From positions 124,001-188,000 of the forward strand of contig NZ_FQYR01000005.1 in assembly GCF_900141815.1 (NCBI RefSeq): a stretch of 64,000 bases of DNA, read 5' to 3'. This DNA comes from Rubritalea squalenifaciens DSM 18772 (GTDB lineage: Bacteria; Verrucomicrobiota; Verrucomicrobiia; Verrucomicrobiales; Akkermansiaceae). The notes under the pieces were generated by a model that worked only from the letters and a program-made list of their open reading frames with translations, was not told the DNA's origin and did no database searches. The position numbers and the translations under genes were made by a program. Positions 1 to 8,180 of this stretch are shown here, piece by piece; position 1 is the stretch's first letter; every line of letters begins with the position of its first letter.

Positions 1-699
1 AGGGCATTCTACGACGAGAACCCCGGAGGCCCAGCTGGCTACGATCCGGTTCCGCATGGGAAAGGTTTTCTTGTCTGGTGGTTGCTGGAGTGGAAATTCG
101 GAGACGACGGCACCGTGACCGTCAGCGATTTCCTCCGCCAGCCGCATGTTCTCGGGGGGATAGAGTTGGGCCAGGCCGGAGCCAATGACGGCAACAGTTC
201 TGCCCCCTGCCTCTAGGGCTCCACGGTGTCCAAAGGTATCGATGCCGCGTGCGAGTCCGGAAATAATCGTCAAGCCGGAGGCTGCCAAGTCGCGCGACAG
301 CGTGAGTGCGGCACTCTGACCGTAGTGGGTGCAGCGGCGAGAGCCGACGACGGCCATGGCGTGCTTGTCTTTGTCTTGCAGCTCGCCCCAGACATAAAGT
401 GCCAGTGGCGGGTCATACATCTGGCGTAGCGGGGCGGGGTAGTCATCGTCTTCTTGAGTGATGATCTGAATGCCTCGCCTCTCAGCTTGCTGGATTTCAG
501 CAGCCAGATTGATGCTAGTTTCCCAGGATCGGATGATTTGTGCGGTCTCATTGCCAATTCCCCTGACCTGGGTGAGCTTGTTAGCCGGGGATGTTAGGAT
601 GGCTTCGGCGGAGCCAAGAGCCTCTAGCAATCTCTGCACACGGACAGGGCCTATCTTAGGCAGCATGTTCAGCGCGATCAGAGCTTCCCTGTTAGTCAT
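1..699 (-). CDS. dprA: DNA processing protein DprA (partial, 3' end outside window)
   Basis: Translating from the ATG at 699 gives 233 codons that stay open to the window edge, so the C-terminus is missing. DprA loads RecA on incoming single-stranded DNA during natural transformation. Residues 10-55 form a helix-hairpin-helix-like region with KIGPVR and RGIGNE turns. The Rossmann-like DprA core follows, with GSRR at 119-122, ISGLARGID at 146-154, GSGLAQLYPPEN around 173-184 and FPMRNRIV at 213-220, all hallmarks of the family. The DUF1080 gene upstream lies on the same strand and ends 60 bp before this start. The family call is firm; whether the organism is competent cannot be judged here. 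Confidence 0.95.
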   Translation of the reverse strand, partial: MTNREALIALNMLPKIGPVRVQRLLEALGSAEAILTSPANKLTQVRGIGNETAQIIRSWETSINLAAEIQQAERRGIQIITQEDDDYPAPLRQMYDPPLALYVWGELQDKDKHAMAVVGSRRCTHYGQSAALTLSRDLAASGLTIISGLARGIDTFGHRGALEAGGRTVAVIGSGLAQLYPPENMRLAEEIADGHGAVVSEFPLQQPPDKKTFPMRNRIVASWASGVLVVECP

Positions 700-759
700 G
701 ATAGAAACGCTAACAGAAGGAATAGCATCTTGGCGAGAAGTTTACGTGTTCAAATGAGT

Positions 760-1473
760 CTATTTGATCTCTTTGATCGTGATGTCCTTGAACTGTAGGG
801 CAAGGTCGTCCCTGGCGTGGAGTTGCAGGGCGATGTGTCCCTTCATGCCTACATGATGCTTTTTATGATGTTCGTCATTGAGTACGCCCTCGCCATCATA
901 GTCAGAAACGAGGTTACCGTTGAGCCAGGTCTGGATCTTGGTGCCGACAGCCTTGATGCGCAGCGTATTCCAGCCGTCTTTCTTCCAGACGACTTGGTGC
1001 TTGGTGTCTTCGGGGTTCACTTTCCAGCTAGGCTTGACCGGGTGGATCCAGTGCTGGGTTTCGAAGGTTTCATCATAGATGAGGCCTATCCGGTAAGGCG
1101 TAGGAGTATGAATATCGATCTGGGGGCCATTCATCCACATACCTTTGCCCTTAGGGTGCGGTGAATAACGCGAACGAATCTGGATACCTGAGTTTCCGCC
1201 AGCTGGGCGCAGCTCTTTGATTTTGAGGGAGAGGTCGAAGTCTGCGAATTCCTTTTCGTGAACCAGCCAGACGTAGAGGTGCTTTTTGTCGCCCTTGGTA
1301 TCCACGGTGATGGCGCCGTCTTTGACGGACCAGTAGTCTTTGCCTTGGTCGCTTTTCTGATACTCGGCTTTCCAGCCAGTAAGGTCTTTGCCATTAAATA
1401 AGCTGATGGCTTCATCGGCATGGGTGGCACAAATCAGTGACAGGCTGGTGATGGCTGTGAGCAGGGCTTTCAT
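760..1473 (-). CDS. Secreted DUF1080 (3-keto-disaccharide hydrolase family) protein
   Basis: This 237-residue protein starts with a signal peptide ending near residue 19 (AIT..LICATHADE). It is followed by SLFNGKDLTGWK, the standard opening of DUF1080 domains, and later GGNSGIQIRSRY, also typical. The fold is a concanavalin-like jelly roll; members are abundant in Verrucomicrobiota and Planctomycetota, and some hydrolyse 3-keto-glycosides. One domain fills the mature protein, so it is a normal-length member, acting in the periplasm or outside. A second DUF1080 protein lies at 50474-51112 in a catabolic operon, whereas this copy stands alone. The substrate is not deducible. Confidence 0.88.
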   Translation of the reverse strand: MKALLTAITSLSLICATHADEAISLFNGKDLTGWKAEYQKSDQGKDYWSVKDGAITVDTKGDKKHLYVWLVHEKEFADFDLSLKIKELRPAGGNSGIQIRSRYSPHPKGKGMWMNGPQIDIHTPTPYRIGLIYDETFETQHWIHPVKPSWKVNPEDTKHQVVWKKDGWNTLRIKAVGTKIQTWLNGNLVSDYDGEGVLNDEHHKKHHVGMKGHIALQLHARDDLALQFKDITIKEIK

Positions 1474-1548
1474 GGTTTTCTTTAAATGGAAGTGGGCTGG
1501 ATTTGAATAGTATTACCGATTCTAGCTGCCAGATCTAACATAGAGGCA

Positions 1549-1583
1549 ATAAAAAACCTGCGCACCACAGGGATGCGCAGGTT
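1549..1583 (-). terminator. Rho-independent terminator of hisI
   Basis: Arms AACCTGCGCA and TGCGCAGGTT (1555-1564 and 1574-1583) enclose a 9-nt loop. On the minus strand the stem is followed by a run of T (complement of 1551-1556). It lies 27 bp after the hisI stop. Confidence 0.9.
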
Positions 1584-1609
1584 AAAATGATCTCTCAGAT
1601 CTCAGAGAC

Positions 1610-2062
1610 TTACTTCTTGTAGACGGAATCCGGGTCGAAAGTAAGGTCTTCAGTGAAAGTCAGTGCGGTCGGGTCTGTGCCGGCCTCGAGGTCTACTTTG
1701 CGGTAGAAGCAGGAGTTGCGGCCAGTGTGGCATGCGCCAGCGCCTTGCTGATCTACGTAGAGGATGACTGCATCCTGATCACAATCGGTACGGATCTCGA
1801 CGATCTTTTGAGTATGGCCGGAGGTGGCTCCTTTGTGCCAGATCTCTTGGCGACTGCGTGAATAATACACGGCTTCACCAATTTCGAGTGTCTTGAGGAG
1901 GGATTCCTCGTTCATGTATGCCAGCATCAGAGGCTCCTTGGTCTGGGCATCCATGGCTACAGCCGGGATGAGACCGTTTTCGTCAAACTTAGGTGCGAAA
2001 ACTGGTGCTTCTTCTACGGTTTTCTTGTCGTTACGTCCGCCGAATGTGAGGTTACAGCTCAT
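1610..2062 (-). CDS. hisI: Phosphoribosyl-AMP cyclohydrolase
   Basis: A 150-residue stand-alone HisI that opens the adenine ring of phosphoribosyl-AMP, the third step of histidine synthesis. The metal-binding signature RTDCDQD is at residues 91-97 (Asp93, Asp95, Asp97, Cys94). The other zinc ligands are Cys111 (GACHTGR) and Cys118 (NSCFYRK). No HisE pyrophosphohydrolase domain is fused, so HisE must be encoded elsewhere. The N-terminal 20 residues are a small extension. The unknown gene at 2075-2617 ends 12 bp upstream, so both are probably one transcript closed by the hairpin at 1549-1583. hisF is also in the window (19214) but not linked, so the his genes are scattered. Confidence 0.95.
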   Translation of the reverse strand: MSCNLTFGGRNDKKTVEEAPVFAPKFDENGLIPAVAMDAQTKEPLMLAYMNEESLLKTLEIGEAVYYSRSRQEIWHKGATSGHTQKIVEIRTDCDQDAVILYVDQQGAGACHTGRNSCFYRKVDLEAGTDPTALTFTEDLTFDPDSVYKK

Positions 2063-2074
2063 GATTCTAAGTGG

Positions 2075-2617
2075 TTATGCAATGGCGATTCTCTCGTCTT
2101 TTTCGAGGAGCTCGGTGAGGGAGTCCCATCCGGACTCTGTCTGGAGATTGAATACGCTGAGGTAGAGAGCGGTCAGCTTTTCACCGTTCTCTTCGATCAG
2201 CTTGTCTACAGCAGCCTTGAGCTTATCTGCATCGAGAGTTTCTGGCAGCTCACCGTCTACGGAGCCTTTGCCGTCGTGTTCGATGCCCATGGAGTCGCAG
2301 AAGGACACGAGCATTTTCTCTTGCCCCTTCATGAAGTAAACTTGGAAGAGGTGTTCGCCGATCATGTCGCAGCTCTTCAGCTTGAGTGTTTTGTGAAGCC
2401 AGGCGATCTGCTCAGGGACGGACTTCTTAGTGACAAATACTGGACGGAGTTTGCGGTCCTGAGCCAGCGTAGCCACGGTGGTCTTATAGAGGTCGCGCTC
2501 TTCGTCTCTCATCCACTGGAACATGTCCTGGATGAGTGTCGGGTCGATATTTTGGTAGATTTCGTAAGCTTTCACGATGGTCAAAATTGAATTGATGGAG
2601 TGAAGGCTGTGTGCCAT
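2075..2617 (-). CDS. Conserved-looking protein of unknown function upstream of hisI
   Basis: This 180-residue soluble protein has no signal peptide or membrane segment. It is acidic and helical, with a C-terminal segment rich in Leu, Glu and Lys (LTELLEKDERIAIA). I do not recognise a family. The stretch VFVTKKSVPEQIAWLHKTL might be a small folded core, but no catalytic motif stands out. It is the first gene of a likely two-gene transcript with hisI, which suggests co-expression but does not give a function. Confidence 0.7.
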   Translation of the reverse strand: MAHSLHSINSILTIVKAYEIYQNIDPTLIQDMFQWMRDEERDLYKTTVATLAQDRKLRPVFVTKKSVPEQIAWLHKTLKLKSCDMIGEHLFQVYFMKGQEKMLVSFCDSMGIEHDGKGSVDGELPETLDADKLKAAVDKLIEENGEKLTALYLSVFNLQTESGWDSLTELLEKDERIAIA

Positions 2618-2650
2618 GCCCAGTCAAGGGTGTAGTGTGCGGGAAATCCG

Positions 2651-2676
2651 TAAAAAAACGGCTGAGGAATCAGCCG
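2651..2676 (-). terminator. Rho-independent terminator of the His-rich lipoprotein gene
   Basis: Stem CGGCTGA / TCAGCCG (2659-2665 and 2670-2676) with a 4-nt loop, followed on the minus strand by seven T (complement of 2652-2658). It sits 33 bp after the stop at 2710. Confidence 0.88.
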
Positions 2677-2709
2677 TGTGAAGAGAAAGGTGGGTAGGAG
2701 TCTGCGAAC

Positions 2710-3228
2710 TTATTCCCGGTGACGGGATTTACCCCTGCGGCGGCTAGATTCGCCATCGCTGGGATTGCCCCGCTGGGTAGAGACGAAGGTGCGATTATCG
2801 CTAGATCTACTGCTTCGCTGGCGATTGTGCTCACTGTGGTTACCGCCTCTTGAGCGAGTTCGCTGGTAGCTGTCACCTCTGGAATGGCTTCGTTGATAGC
2901 TCCTGTGGCGATCATGGTCTCCAGAGCGGTGAGATCTCCCGCTGTGATGCTTGACGTGGTGACTAGAGTGAGGCTTCCGGTGACCGTAGTGGCGATGATG
3001 ATGGCCGTGATGATGTCTGTTTGCGTGGCTGTAGTGGTAATACGGGGAGCTATAGTAGCGGGGATAACTGGAATAGCTGGTATAAACATAGCTGCTACCA
3101 GTATAGCCGGGGCTGTAATAACCATCATAACCCGTGTAATAGGCGTCATACACGCAGGAGGGCAATAGGAAGGAGAGTAAAACCAGACCTATTGCGTAAA
3201 AAGAGCGACGTATTCTCGGATTTTTCAT
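2710..3228 (-). CDS. Low-complexity Tyr/His/Ser/Arg-rich lipoprotein
   Basis: I start at the ATG at 3228; an upstream in-frame ATG at 3267 would put an extra 13 residues before the signal peptide. The N-terminus is a lipoprotein signal (hydrophobic LVLLSFLLPSC, Cys25 as the lipidated residue). The mature part begins Tyr/Ser/Gly-rich (YY, SSY, GYDGYY), passes through a His-dense block around residues 67-95 (HHHGHHHRHYGH) and ends in a Ser/Arg/Asp-rich, very basic tail. No globular domain is visible. His clusters of this kind often bind Zn, Ni or Cu, but that is only inference. The opposite and shifted frames are also long because of the repetitive composition; the lipobox decides for this frame. 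Confidence 0.75.
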   Translation of the reverse strand: MKNPRIRRSFYAIGLVLLSFLLPSCVYDAYYTGYDGYYSPGYTGSSYVYTSYSSYPRYYSSPYYHYSHANRHHHGHHHRHYGHRKPHSSHHVKHHSGRSHRSGDHDRHRSYQRSHSRGDSYQRTRSRGGNHSEHNRQRSSRSSDNRTFVSTQRGNPSDGESSRRRGKSRHRE

Positions 3229-3274
3229 GGTGTAGTGTTCGACGTTGATGCTATCACATCTATTCACACAGTAG

Positions 3275-3303
3275 CTTATTTTATCTGAATTAGTTAAAAT
3301 AAG
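3275..3303. promoter_or_regulatory. AT-rich inverted repeat between divergent genes
   Basis: Perfect 9-bp arms CTTATTTTA (3275-3283) and TAAAATAAG (3295-3303) with an 11-bp spacer lie between the lipoprotein gene (start 3228) and the prepilin cluster (start 3426). It could be an operator; there is no T-run that would favour a terminator. Confidence 0.4.
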
Positions 3304-3425
3304 TGTGAGTTTTCAATGGGAGAATACTTTGTAATCACAATTATCTTGAAATCTCACGGAAAGCCTTCAAACTTAAAAAAAGGGTTTCCACCTCGCGGTG
3401 AAATCACTAGGTTCCCATCTATTCC

Positions 3426-4148
3426 ATGAAAAATCCATCTATATCTTTATTCAGGAACAAACCCAGAGGCTTTACGCTCATCGAATTGATCGCGGTGATT
3501 ATGGTGATCGCGATTTTGATGGGTATCGGAGCAACGACCCTGAAGAACGTGACAACGGCAAAAGGTGTAAACACCGGAGTGCCAATCGCTGAGAGTATCT
3601 TTTCCGAGGCTCGCTCACTGGCCAAAGGCAGAGGTGTGGATGCCTATGTCATCATCTACGCAGATACTTCAGATAACGACGCGGACATGACCGAAAAGCT
3701 CTATCGTTACATGGGTGTAGCAACCAATGCCGAATACGACGCGAACGGGAACTTGACTGAAGGCTCAGGTACACTGCGCCTGACAAGTCGTGGTTCTATG
3801 TTGCCGACCAAAACATTCTTGAATGCCAATCTCAGTGGTTTGACTGATGCGGACAAAATGCCGGTTTTGATTCCAGGTTCCAGTGATCCAAAGGAATGCT
3901 ACGTCTACCGTTTCAACTCTGAGGGCATCCTCGTAGAGCCGACTCTCTCTGGAGCGAATGGCCCTCAGGCTCTGTTCGTGATTCAATCAGGTGTGATGAC
4001 CCCGGGTTCAGATTTTCCTAGGGAATTGCCGAAGAATGAGAAAGACGTAGGCGGTTTCGCTGTGTGGAGAAGTGGTCAGACTTCCGTCTTCCGTCACCCG
4101 GACCAAATCCTCGACATCAACGGAGCTGTGGACGCTTCTTTTGAATAA
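3426..4148 (+). CDS. Prepilin-like protein with N-terminal methylation motif (first of three)
   Basis: 240 residues. The N-terminus RGFTLIELIAVIMVIAILMG carries a classical prepilin peptidase site: cleavage after Gly15, Phe16 at +1 and Glu20 at +5, then one hydrophobic helix. The remainder is a periplasmic domain with no recognised catalytic motif. It is followed at 20-bp spacings by two more proteins of the same type. The layout recalls the Verru_Chthon cassette proteins (this one would be D-like), a verrucomicrobial family of pseudopilin-like proteins; that assignment is from memory of the family pattern. No secretion ATPase, inner-membrane platform or prepilin peptidase is nearby. Confidence 0.85.
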   Translation: MKNPSISLFRNKPRGFTLIELIAVIMVIAILMGIGATTLKNVTTAKGVNTGVPIAESIFSEARSLAKGRGVDAYVIIYADTSDNDADMTEKLYRYMGVATNAEYDANGNLTEGSGTLRLTSRGSMLPTKTFLNANLSGLTDADKMPVLIPGSSDPKECYVYRFNSEGILVEPTLSGANGPQALFVIQSGVMTPGSDFPRELPKNEKDVGGFAVWRSGQTSVFRHPDQILDINGAVDASFE

Positions 4149-4168
4149 ATACCAATTTCCTCACACTT

Positions 4169-4915
4169 ATGAGATCTACAAAACTCAATACAACAAAGGG
4201 ATTCTCACTGGTAGAAGTGGTGATTGCCATGGGGATCGTGGCTATCCTGCTGACTACATTCTTTGCCGTATTTACTCCGGCCCAACGAAATATCCAACGC
4301 TCCCTTGGCATCAAGGATGCCAACCGTATGGCATCCGCCTTGGAAAATGAAATGGCGGTGCTGAGACCCGGTGGTGAATCCAGTACTTACGATTCTGCTT
4401 TTGATAAAGCCTTCGAGTGGATCAAGAATTCCAATTCTCCTACTTCAGCCGTCCTAGTCTACCAATACACGGCAGTGCCTGGTCAGACCGATGGAGAAAT
4501 GAACCAAGATGGCACACCTCAAGCCTACAACACCGCGAAGGATAAAGGTATCCCAGGTAAGGATTACATTACATTTACCGCTGTCAGAAGTCTTAATGAC
4601 AGTAGCGCTAGGAACTTGATCCAAGAGGAGCTTGTCCCTGGTGTGGTAACTGGAGGTGTCTATGTGGTACGCATGACTCAGCTTGTGCCTAAGCAAGATG
4701 GCAGCTTGGGGCTTGGGTCTGAGGGGCAAATCGTAGATCCTGATACAGGTTCCGGAGTTGGCTCCAGTGATCAATACGAACAAGCTTACATCGCATTTCA
4801 GGCTGACTTCTTCCGTCTTAAGTCCAACCAGGCAGGCTATGTACTGGGTGGCTCATGGAATTTCGATAATCTCGGTAAGGCTGTAGCATCTCGTAACATG
4901 GCCGTCAGACGATAA
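4169..4915 (+). CDS. Prepilin-like protein (second of three)
   Basis: 248 residues with a prepilin cleavage motif KGFSLVEVVIAMGIVAILL (cleavage after Gly11, Glu16 at +5) and one hydrophobic helix. The soluble part is rich in Gly, Ser and Asp and has no catalytic signature. It resembles Verru_Chthon cassette protein B (short pseudopilin with a C-terminal extracytoplasmic domain), which is tentative. It lies 20 bp after the preceding gene and 20 bp before the following one, so the three are surely one transcript. Confidence 0.83.
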   Translation: MRSTKLNTTKGFSLVEVVIAMGIVAILLTTFFAVFTPAQRNIQRSLGIKDANRMASALENEMAVLRPGGESSTYDSAFDKAFEWIKNSNSPTSAVLVYQYTAVPGQTDGEMNQDGTPQAYNTAKDKGIPGKDYITFTAVRSLNDSSARNLIQEELVPGVVTGGVYVVRMTQLVPKQDGSLGLGSEGQIVDPDTGSGVGSSDQYEQAYIAFQADFFRLKSNQAGYVLGGSWNFDNLGKAVASRNMAVRR

Positions 4916-4935
4916 CCCCATAAGAATAGGATTTT

Positions 4936-5850
4936 ATGATTTCAGTAAAGAAACTCAGAAGCCGCAAAGGCTTCACAATGATCGAACTGCTTACTTCGGT
5001 TGCTGTTACTGCCATTATCATCAGTGTCTTGATCGGGATGACCCGTATCGCCATGGATGCTTGGAAGGATAGCCGTGACAAGACCAAGGCATCACGTCTG
5101 GCTAAGGAAGCTCTGGAGACCATGTCCAAGGACTTGGAGGGGATTGTGATCCGCTCCGGCAACAACTATGAATGGGCCTTTGTGAAGTCCGAGTCTTCCA
5201 ACAAAGACGGTCCTCTCAATGCCGAAATGTCCAACCCAACTGAGATTCTCTTCTTCACAGGGGCAACAGATCGTTATGATGGTCAAATCGGTACCAAAGA
5301 CGATAAAGGTGGCGACGTGTCCACGGTGGCTTATCGTATTGTTTATCAGGATCAATTGAATCCTGGTGAAAACGAGTTCCCGATCTTTGCTCTCTACAGA
5401 GACTTGGTAAACCCTGATGAGACTTTCAAAAAGTATCTTTCAGAAGAGAACTTGATGTCCGGTGGTATTTACAATTCCAGTGATACCAGCGACCAGGAGA
5501 ACTTCTTGGTGGAAAATATTTTCGACCTAACTATTACATTCATCTTCGAGTATCAGGATAATTCAGGTCAGACCTTCACCAAGCGAGTACCTGTTACGGC
5601 GGACGGCTCTGGTGCCAACCGCTTGAGAATCTTTGGAGATCGTGTGGAAGTAGGTGGTTCCGTTCTTAATGACCCGAGTGGCAATAAGATCACCCGTCTT
5701 GCTGGATGTGAGTTGAGCGTGCTGGTGCTTACAGACAGTGCTCTGACCCTCTTGAAAAATCGTAACTTCTCTGATCCGAGTGAGCTTTCCAAATTCCTCA
5801 ATGAGAATGGATTCCATTACTCCAAGTCAGTGATTCTGCCACGCCCTTAA
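4936..5850 (+). CDS. Prepilin-like protein (third of three)
   Basis: 304 residues with prepilin motif KGFTMIELLTSVAVTAIIIS (cleavage after Gly12, Glu17 at +5). The segment after the helix (DAWKDSRDKTKASRLAKEALETMSKDLEG) is the alpha-helical stalk seen in minor pseudopilins of the GspJ kind and in Verru_Chthon cassette protein C. Its Trp-x3-Arg spacing followed by an acidic helix fits the latter. The C-terminal half contains a large beta-rich domain. It ends the prepilin transcript; a strong terminator follows at 5882-5909. Confidence 0.83.
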   Translation: MISVKKLRSRKGFTMIELLTSVAVTAIIISVLIGMTRIAMDAWKDSRDKTKASRLAKEALETMSKDLEGIVIRSGNNYEWAFVKSESSNKDGPLNAEMSNPTEILFFTGATDRYDGQIGTKDDKGGDVSTVAYRIVYQDQLNPGENEFPIFALYRDLVNPDETFKKYLSEENLMSGGIYNSSDTSDQENFLVENIFDLTITFIFEYQDNSGQTFTKRVPVTADGSGANRLRIFGDRVEVGGSVLNDPSGNKITRLAGCELSVLVLTDSALTLLKNRNFSDPSELSKFLNENGFHYSKSVILPRP

Positions 5851-5881
5851 TCAGGTGTAGGTTTGAGACCTTTTCAAAGAA

Positions 5882-5909
5882 AAGCCGGTCTAACGACCGG
5901 CTTTTTTAT
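5882..5909. terminator. Bidirectional terminator after the prepilin genes
   Basis: Stem AAGCCGGTC / GACCGGCTT (about 5882-5890 and 5895-5903) with a 4-nt loop, followed by TTTTTATTTT on the plus strand. It lies between convergent genes; the minus-strand side has AAAGAAAA upstream, giving a T-rich tail for that strand too. Confidence 0.9.
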
Positions 5910-5937
5910 TTTAGGGGAGAGGCTTATTGCTTGTAGC

Positions 5938-6936
5938 TCATGGATTAGTCTTATCGTGCTCTTCAAGCCACTTCTTGCGGGCTTCCAGGTTTTCTTGCAG
6001 ATCAGAGAGCTTGCTTCGCTCGGTTCTGAATTCCTGGTATTTTCTGCGAATCGTATTCAGGTCGTCTCGCAAGTCGGATACAGCTTCATTGAAAGCCTCC
6101 TCCAGATCATTAGCAGCTTCTTTGCCGACTGCTGATGTGTTGTCTGGTTTACCGGCCGTCATGACCTGGGTGAGTTGGCTTTTGCGGGCTAGCAGTGTTT
6201 CCTCATGGCGCTGAAGTTCTGATTGGATTAATTCCTTGTCCTCTGGTGAGAGATCGCGGTTTTCCAATTTATCCTTCATGCCAGCGATCAAGGATTCATA
6301 GCGTGTGATGGATTTTTTGAGAGCGCCTTCCATGGCGTCTCGTTGTTTTTTATCCATGCTCTTATCCCGTCTATTCTGCTTCCATTCCTCGCTGATTCTC
6401 TCGTTTTCGACATACCAGAAGCTTCCTCCGGAATAGTACTCGTAGCCTCCGTCTGATTCATATTTCTTCACGTCCTCGTCCTGGGTGAAAGAGTTTGAGA
6501 TTTTGACGATCTGCTCCACCCGTGTCTCGGTGAGTTTGTCTAGCGTGTCGATTTCTTCCTTGAGTCCCTCTGAGCCTGTTTTCTTGAGTTCCCGTAGAAC
6601 CTCTGAACGGCGGCTCTGAAGGCGCTGAGCCGACTTGCCTAGCCCTTCCATGGCCTGCATTTTGAGCTGGCTTACCTTGCGGCCTGAAGACTGGGAGTCT
6701 TTGATGCTAGCAAGCTTGTTGACGATTTGGTCGATCTGGGACTCGACTCGCTTATCCAGACGGATGATATCCGCAGCGAGGACTTTAAGGCGTTCTGAGC
6801 GCTCATCAATGCGCTTCTCGAGCGCAGGTATGGATTTTCTGCGGGCTTCCATATCGATAGCTTGTTCGTCCTGTCCAAACGCGAACGGGCTGCAAAACGA
6901 TACGACAATCACAAAGGGGGCTAGAGTTTTCATCAA
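5938..6936 (-). CDS. Secreted coiled-coil protein of unknown function
   Basis: 332 residues with a Sec signal peptide (LAPFVIVVSFCSPFAFGQ). Nearly all of the mature protein is charged, heptad-rich helix with regular Leu/Ile/Val spacing, interrupted around residues 155-180 by a Tyr/Gly-rich patch (GGYEYYSGGSFWYVEN). I see no enzymatic motif, lipobox or C-terminal anchor. A periplasmic scaffold or spacer is the most that can be inferred. It stands alone, convergent to the prepilin genes. Confidence 0.75.
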   Translation of the reverse strand: MMKTLAPFVIVVSFCSPFAFGQDEQAIDMEARRKSIPALEKRIDERSERLKVLAADIIRLDKRVESQIDQIVNKLASIKDSQSSGRKVSQLKMQAMEGLGKSAQRLQSRRSEVLRELKKTGSEGLKEEIDTLDKLTETRVEQIVKISNSFTQDEDVKKYESDGGYEYYSGGSFWYVENERISEEWKQNRRDKSMDKKQRDAMEGALKKSITRYESLIAGMKDKLENRDLSPEDKELIQSELQRHEETLLARKSQLTQVMTAGKPDNTSAVGKEAANDLEEAFNEAVSDLRDDLNTIRRKYQEFRTERSKLSDLQENLEARKKWLEEHDKTNP

Positions 6937-7138
6937 TACTTATATACTCATGCTTTGCCAGTTGAATCAAGTCGTTAGTTTGTTAGTGAGTTTTGCCCTG
7001 TATTGATAGTGAGTGTGTTGTGTTCTGGTTTGTGTGGTCTATTGAGGGAGGAGGGAGATCTTAGCCTGAAACGGGAAAAGTGGTGAGTTCGGAGTGTTCA
7101 AAGGCGGGGGAATGGTATAGATGAGGAGCGTGAGCGAT

Positions 7139-8170
7139 ATGGAAACAGAAATTCTCTATGCAGATCCAGAGGGCTTTGATGAGGCTGTGAATGCCGCAGT
7201 GAAGCTGCTGGAAAGTGGCGAAGTAGTGGCCTTGCCTACAGAGACTGTCTATGGTCTTGGGGCGAATGCTCTGGATGAATCAGCTGTGGCCAAAGTATTT
7301 GATGCCAAGCAGCGCCCCTCTTTCGATCCTCTGATCGTACATATTGCGAAGCGTGAGCAAATCCGTGAAATCTGTGAACTCAGCCCTGAGCTGGATGAAG
7401 TGGTGCAGAAGCTCATGCATGCATTTTGGCCGGGACCGTTCACCATGGTACTTCCGAAGAAGAGTATCATTCCAGATATTGTGACGAGTGGTGAGCCTAC
7501 CGTCGCGGTGCGTATGAGTGCGCATCCGGTGATGCGAGCCGTGTGTAAGCAAGTCGGTAAACCAATCGCGGCACCAAGTGCCAATCGTTTTGGCCGCATT
7601 AGCCCGACATCGGCTAATGCCGTTGAGAAGGAGCTTGGTGGCAAAATTCCCATGATTGTTGATGGCGGCGCCTGCAATGATGGCGTTGAAAGTACAATCG
7701 TGCGTGTGGAGCTGGGTGAGAAAAGACCCGAGCTTCATCTACTGCGTGCCGGTCCTGTAGTCAAAGAAGACCTGCAGAAGTACGGCAAGGTGATCAGACC
7801 GAAAAAGGCCCGGAATGTAGCCGAGGCTCCGGGTCAGTTGGACAGTCACTATGCTCCGGCGACACCACTGTATATTTTTGACAAGCCAGAGGACTTCAAG
7901 CCTGAGCCGGGTCTCCGCTACGCGCTGCTGAGTTATCGTGGCGCCTCCAGGGATGGGTATATCGACCTCTATGATTGGGATGTCGTGGAGGAATTGAGCC
8001 CCGGTAGCGGCAAGTTGACCGAGGCGGCAGTGCGTTTGTTTTTTGTCATGCGTCAGCTGGATGAGAGTGGCGTGGATGCCATCGTCGCGGAAACCGTGGC
8101 AGAGACTGGAATTGGCGTGGCTATCAACGACCGTCTGAGAAGAGCAAGCGTGCCTCAAGAACCAGCGTAA
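7139..8170 (+). CDS. tsaC: L-threonylcarbamoyladenylate synthase, Sua5 type
   Basis: Makes threonylcarbamoyl-AMP for the t6A modification of tRNAs reading ANN codons. The YrdC core holds ALPTETVYGLGANA, the KRPSFDPLIVH-like nucleotide-binding segment (KQRPSFDPLIVHI), VAVRMSAHP and APSANRFGRISPT. A linker PGQLDSHYAPATPLYIF leads into a C-terminal Sua5 domain, so this is the long Sua5 form rather than the short TsaC form. I prefer the ATG at 7139 because GAGGAG lies 10 bp upstream of it; an in-frame ATG at 7121 would put that Shine-Dalgarno inside the gene. murJ begins 10 bp after the stop. Confidence 0.95.
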   Translation: METEILYADPEGFDEAVNAAVKLLESGEVVALPTETVYGLGANALDESAVAKVFDAKQRPSFDPLIVHIAKREQIREICELSPELDEVVQKLMHAFWPGPFTMVLPKKSIIPDIVTSGEPTVAVRMSAHPVMRAVCKQVGKPIAAPSANRFGRISPTSANAVEKELGGKIPMIVDGGACNDGVESTIVRVELGEKRPELHLLRAGPVVKEDLQKYGKVIRPKKARNVAEAPGQLDSHYAPATPLYIFDKPEDFKPEPGLRYALLSYRGASRDGYIDLYDWDVVEELSPGSGKLTEAAVRLFFVMRQLDESGVDAIVAETVAETGIGVAINDRLRRASVPQEPA

Positions 8171-8180
8171 TTAAAAGGAT

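Noticed and set aside
2670-3149. Open frame rich in Thr/Ala/Ile overlapping the His-rich lipoprotein gene on the same strand
   Set aside because: It is an artefact of the repetitive composition of the lipoprotein gene; it has no ribosome-binding site and no signal peptide, whereas the other frame has a good lipobox.
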